The notes below the pieces were generated by a model, which did no database searches, was not told the origin of the DNA, and worked only from the letters and a program-made list of their open reading frames with translations. This document shows, piece after piece, positions 60,187-64,000 of a stretch of DNA of 64,000 bases. How positions within the stretch are numbered: the first letter of the stretch is position 1; the number at the start of each line of letters is the position of its first letter. Source of the stretch: an uncultured Microscilla sp. GTDB taxonomy: Bacteria > Bacteroidota > Bacteroidia > Cytophagales > Microscillaceae. The DNA is taken from NCBI RefSeq assembly GCF_947493425.1, contig NZ_CANLRP010000007.1, positions 1-64,000 of the forward strand, given 5' to 3'. A program made the position numbers and the translations under genes.

Positions 60187-63100
60187 ATGAAAAGTAAATT
60201 TTTACTCACTCTACTTTTCTTGGTGGGATTAACAACTTACGCCTTTTCACAGATTACTGTTTCAGGAACTGTAACAGATAATAATGGAGATGGATTACCA
60301 GGTGTAAATGTGATCGAAAAGGGTACCTCAAACGGTGCTGCCACTGACGTAAACGGTAAGTTTACGCTTTCAGCTTCTAAAGGAGCTACACTTATTTTCT
60401 CTTTTGTGGGTTACCAAAACAGAGAAATAAAGTTAATATCAGGACAGACTGACTTAGGGACTGTTAAATTGGCTGAGGAAGGTTCATTGAACGAAGTAGT
60501 CGTTACGGCACTTGGTTTAGAACAAAATAAAGACCAAACAGGTACTTCTGTGAGCCAGGTAGCTACTAAAGACCTGATTAGCTCTGGTGAGCCTCAACTG
60601 TTGAACCAATTGGCTGGTAAAGCTGCTGGTGTACAAATTATTTCAAACAGTGGTAGTGACCCTGGTGCTGGTGCTACTATCAGAATTCGTGGAGCTAACT
60701 CTATCAGTGGTTCGAACCAACCTTTGATCGTAATTGATGGTATTCCAATGTACAACAATACTGATCAGGCTGGCTCTGGTGCTGGTGGTACTGCGGGTGT
60801 TGCTCAGCAAAGTCGTTTGAACGATATTAACCCTAATGACATTGCTTCTATGGAAGTATTGAAAGGTGCTGCTGCTGCTGCTTTGTATGGGGCACGTGCA
60901 TTGAACGGGGTTGTTTTGATTACTACTAAAAGTGGTAAAGCAAGTAAAAAAGGGTTTACGGTTGTACTTAACTCTAGCATTGCTATTGACCGACTAAACC
61001 GTAAGGTGCCTCTTCAAACCTCTTATGGTCAAGGAGTTGGTGGTCGTTTTCAGGAAACAGGTACTTTTGGAACAGCGGGTAGCTGGGGAGATAGAATTGC
61101 CGCTCGTCCAGGTGGGGCTAATACTTTTATTACTGACCCTAATGACCCTAATTATGCGGGTCGCTTTGAAGCCAACGATGGCAAAACTTATTACAGAATC
61201 CCTAGTGGTACTGCTGCTGAACCTTGGGGAGGTAAAAGAAGCCGTGAGACGTTTAATGTTTATGACAACTTGTTTCAAACAGGTATCACATTAAACAATG
61301 ATATTAGTGTAAGTAGTGCCAACGAAAAAGGAAATCTTTACATAAGTTTTTCTGATACTCGTCAAGAAGGTATTATCAAAGGAAATAGTAACTACCGTAG
61401 AACTACAGGGCGTTTGAATAGTACGCGCTATTTAGGTAAATATTTTACAATTGCTGCTAAAGCCAATTACTCTCACATTGAGTCAAGTCGTGTGCAGCGT
61501 GGTTCTAACGTTTCTGGAATCTTGTTAGGAGGTTTAAGAACTCCTGCCGATTTTGATATGAGAGGTTACTCTGGAACCTACTATGACGCAAATAATACGC
61601 CTTACCCAAATTTGCAACGTGCCTACCGTAACCCAGTAGGAAGTAGAAACTTCAACAGCACACCAAACTCTGTATATGATAACCCTCTTTGGATTGTAAA
61701 TAACATCTTGGGTGACAACGCAGTAGACCGTTTTATTGGTTCGTTAGAATTTGGCGCAGATCCTTTGCCTTGGTTAAACCTGACCTGGCGTATAGGAATG
61801 GATCATTACTCTGATGTTCGTGGAGATTTTTTCCCTATTATTTCTGCTCAAGCTTCTGGGGGATCTTATGCTTTGAACAACATACGCAACACTCAGTTTA
61901 ACTCTGATTTGATTGCCAGATCAAGTTTTAAAATCAACGATAACATTTCATCTACAATTCTTGTAGGTATAGGAGCAAACGAGCGTAAATTTTCTCAAAA
62001 CAGCTCTACTGCCACCAATTTCGTAAACTCTCTGTCTCCTCCTGCACTAGGTAATAGTAGTGCTAGTGGACGTACGCCAGTATCTACGTTTAGTGTGGTA
62101 CGTAATGTGGGTTACTACTATCAGGCAAGCTTTTCGTTCTATGACTTGGTATTCTTGAATACAAGCGGTCGTTACGAAGATTTCTCTACCATGAGCGAAG
62201 GTTTCTTCTACCCAAGTGTAGACGTTGCTTTCCAATTTAGCAAGCTATTGCCTAAAAACGACATCTTCACCTTTGGTAAGGTGCGTGCTGCCTGGGGGCA
62301 AGTAGGACGTGCGGCTGGTCCTTATACCGACCGCGCCGTGTTTATTGATAATATAGCCGTGGGTGATGCCGGCTGGGGAAGTTTTCTTGATCCGGCTGTT
62401 TATGGTGGTGGTTCTCGCCAAGGGAATACTGCTCCTGCTATACTTAGACCAGAGATTAAAACAGAGATAGAGTTTGGTTTGGATGCACGTTTCTTAAAAA
62501 ATAGAGTAAGTGCTGGTGTAACTTATTATATGAACAACACTGTAGATGTTATTCAAGCAATTAGTTTATCACCTACTACTGGTTTCTTATTTAAAAACGC
62601 CAATGCTGCTGAAATCGAGAACAGAGGTTTAGAACTTGAGATAAGTGGTGATATCATCAAAACTAAAGATTGGTCTTGGTCTGTAAATGCGAATTACTCA
62701 CGAAACATTAACAATGTGAAAAGTTTGCAGGAAACCAACCGTATTTTCTTAGCTGGTTTTACTTCTACTTCGTCAAATGCGATTGTTGGGCAACAACTAG
62801 GCGCTCTTTTTGGAGCAGTTTGGGATAAAAATGACGATGGATCATTAAAATTAGATACTGATGGTTTCCCAACGCTTGCTACCGAGTCAAGTGTTATTGG
62901 AGATCCTAATGCGCAATTCCGTGTTGGATTTGGAACCAGCATAAGCTACAAAAACTTTACTTTACGTGCCTTCTTTGATCACAGTGCAGGTGGAGATATT
63001 TGGAATGGAACCAGAGGTGCCTTGAATGTATTTGGTCGTCCTGAAGCTACGGCTACTACCATTACTTTGACTGCGGCTGAAGCAGCCACTTTGAAAACCT

Positions 63101-63567
63101 ATTCCAAAAAAACTGTTGGTACCCAAACCGTAGCTAGAACCGTAGATGATTTAATAGCTGATGGACTTTACCCCTCTGCTAACCGTAATGCAGATGGTTC
63201 GGTTACTTTCCGTGGTTCAAGAACTGATTTTGGTGGAGGAACCGTTTTACTGGATGAGTCATGGTATACAACCCTTGGTGGTGGTTTTGGTGGTGCAGAT
63301 GAGCAGTTTATAGAAGACGCTACCTGGACTCGTTTAAGAGAGCTTTCTCTTTCTTACAACCTCAATAGCGAAGGGTTCCGCACGTTTACAGGCTTGCAAA
63401 GCGTTCAGTTTACAGTAACTGGTCGTAACTTGTTCTTGTGGACTGACTACACTGGTATTGATCCTGATACGAACCTTTCAGGATCGGCGGTAAATGGACT
63501 AGGTTTAGATTACTTTAATAACCCTGCTACTCGTTCTTTCTTATTTTCTATCAAAATCACTTATTAA
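60187..63567 (+). CDS. SusC/RagA TonB-dependent outer-membrane receptor
   Basis: The 1126-residue protein has a signal peptide (1-21), a carboxypeptidase-like regulatory domain (about 23-100, ITVSGTVTDNNGDGLPGVNV), a plug (LLNQLAGKAAGVQIIS, PLIVIDGIPMYNNT, VLKGAAAAALYGARA) and a 22-strand barrel ending LFSIKITY. It should import glycans or other polymers with the SusD partner that starts 84 nt downstream. No specific substrate is indicated. Its signal peptide and leader are almost identical to those of the SusC at 41686, yet the barrels are diverged. Confidence 0.95.
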   Translation: MKSKFLLTLLFLVGLTTYAFSQITVSGTVTDNNGDGLPGVNVIEKGTSNGAATDVNGKFTLSASKGATLIFSFVGYQNREIKLISGQTDLGTVKLAEEGSLNEVVVTALGLEQNKDQTGTSVSQVATKDLISSGEPQLLNQLAGKAAGVQIISNSGSDPGAGATIRIRGANSISGSNQPLIVIDGIPMYNNTDQAGSGAGGTAGVAQQSRLNDINPNDIASMEVLKGAAAAALYGARALNGVVLITTKSGKASKKGFTVVLNSSIAIDRLNRKVPLQTSYGQGVGGRFQETGTFGTAGSWGDRIAARPGGANTFITDPNDPNYAGRFEANDGKTYYRIPSGTAAEPWGGKRSRETFNVYDNLFQTGITLNNDISVSSANEKGNLYISFSDTRQEGIIKGNSNYRRTTGRLNSTRYLGKYFTIAAKANYSHIESSRVQRGSNVSGILLGGLRTPADFDMRGYSGTYYDANNTPYPNLQRAYRNPVGSRNFNSTPNSVYDNPLWIVNNILGDNAVDRFIGSLEFGADPLPWLNLTWRIGMDHYSDVRGDFFPIISAQASGGSYALNNIRNTQFNSDLIARSSFKINDNISSTILVGIGANERKFSQNSSTATNFVNSLSPPALGNSSASGRTPVSTFSVVRNVGYYYQASFSFYDLVFLNTSGRYEDFSTMSEGFFYPSVDVAFQFSKLLPKNDIFTFGKVRAAWGQVGRAAGPYTDRAVFIDNIAVGDAGWGSFLDPAVYGGGSRQGNTAPAILRPEIKTEIEFGLDARFLKNRVSAGVTYYMNNTVDVIQAISLSPTTGFLFKNANAAEIENRGLELEISGDIIKTKDWSWSVNANYSRNINNVKSLQETNRIFLAGFTSTSSNAIVGQQLGALFGAVWDKNDDGSLKLDTDGFPTLATESSVIGDPNAQFRVGFGTSISYKNFTLRAFFDHSAGGDIWNGTRGALNVFGRPEATATTITLTAAEAATLKTYSKKTVGTQTVARTVDDLIADGLYPSANRNADGSVTFRGSRTDFGGGTVLLDESWYTTLGGGFGGADEQFIEDATWTRLRELSLSYNLNSEGFRTFTGLQSVQFTVTGRNLFLWTDYTGIDPDTNLSGSAVNGLGLDYFNNPATRSFLFSIKITY

Positions 63568-63650
63568 TTCATACAAGGTATGAGGGAGGCAAAGGTTACT
63601 TTACCTCTTTCTGCTCAATGGTTGAATTAACGATAACTTAATATTGAATT

Positions 63651-64000
63651 ATGAAAATATTCAAATATATATTTCTTTCATTATTCGTAGTTTCTTCACT
63701 TACAGGCTGTAATAATTGGATAAACACGAATGATGCAGTGGTAAGCCCTAATGCAGGTGTTGATGCGCCACCAGCTATTATCTTGACGCATCTTCAAACT
63801 GCCACTATTTCTGTACAAGAGGGTAATAATGCCCGTTACGCCAATATGTTTACCCAACATTTTCGTGGTCTCCTTCGTCAACATTTAACCTATGATGGCT
63901 ATGGCTTGACTAACCAAAACTTTCAGTGGGGCATAGAGTACCAGGAAATTATTCACCAGGCAAACATTGTCATTGAGAAGGCAAATGCTACTGGTGATAA
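63651..64000 (+). CDS. SusD-like lipoprotein, truncated by window edge
   Basis: The first 116 codons are visible. The product has a lipoprotein signal peptide (lipid-attached Cys19 in SSLTGCNNW), then ALILTHLQTATISVQEGNN-like residues, an aromatic-rich NFQWGIEYQEIIHQANIVIE motif and the SusD_2-type helices. It is the partner of the SusC immediately upstream. The reading frame runs off the window, so its end is not seen. Confidence 0.82.
   Translation, partial: MKIFKYIFLSLFVVSSLTGCNNWINTNDAVVSPNAGVDAPPAIILTHLQTATISVQEGNNARYANMFTQHFRGLLRQHLTYDGYGLTNQNFQWGIEYQEIIHQANIVIEKANATGD

Overview
The window looks like a chromosomal segment of a marine, gliding-type Bacteroidota (Cytophagales), most like Microscilla marina or a close relative; the species is inference. 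Supporting signs are two SusC/SusD outer-membrane pairs that share a leader, leucine-rich-repeat proteins, a 7TM-DISM/SpoIIE phosphatase, trans-envelope anti-sigma-like and vWA membrane proteins, PIG-L and DUF2911 secreted proteins, AT-rich spacers, TAnnTTTG-type promoter elements and few Shine-Dalgarno sequences. No rRNA, CRISPR array, transposase or integrase is visible. Two tRNA genes (Gly-GCC, Leu-TAA) are present.

Layout. 0-9 kb: two LRR proteins, a three-repeat secreted protein, an ECF sigma factor overlapping its likely membrane regulator, a transglutaminase-fold protein without catalytic Cys or Asp, and a small block (alpha/beta hydrolase, DinB/DUF1569-like, DUF4442 thioesterase-fold, TetR) with three copies of a TetR-type palindrome. 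9-14 kb: two tandem LolA-like lipoprotein-sorting paralogues and a VPS10/BNR beta-propeller protein. 14-16.6 kb: a tandem array of 2.5 units of about 500 bp whose near-identical flanks enclose a diverged, frame-preserving 153-nt core, then small HTH and orphan proteins. 16.9-24.9 kb: housekeeping genes (panB, MATE exporter, photolyase, DUF2911, PIG-L deacetylase).

24.9-31 kb is the main accessory island: AT-rich, with small uncharacterised genes nearly all on the minus strand. It holds a protein with a duplicated acidic motif, two paralogous winged-helix proteins flanking an oppositely oriented four-helix-bundle protein, two STAS/SpoIIAA-like paralogues, a Pro-rich disordered protein, and a coiled-coil protein whose C-terminal half aligns with SpoIIE/PP2C but has lost every metal-binding Asp. 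An intact SpoIIE phosphatase with a 7TM sensor lies 5 kb away and provides the comparison. Together this looks like a partner-switching or scaffold module built around a pseudophosphatase, and it is my best candidate for an undescribed system.

31-45 kb: a small membrane peptide plus an SSS sodium symporter, the sensor phosphatase, a tandem pair of orphan paralogues, an M1-type metallopeptidase, and the first SusD/SusC pair. 39.6-47.3 kb also carries four copies, and one decayed relic, of a family of about 150-residue proteins of unknown function. 47.5-59 kb: a vWA membrane protein, threonine aldolase, ccoI-ccoS for cbb3 oxidase copper delivery, the tRNAs, secreted orphans, a GNAT enzyme and an orphan polysaccharide-type ABC permease. 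59-64 kb: a long AT-rich leader, the second SusC gene and the start of its SusD partner, cut by the window edge.
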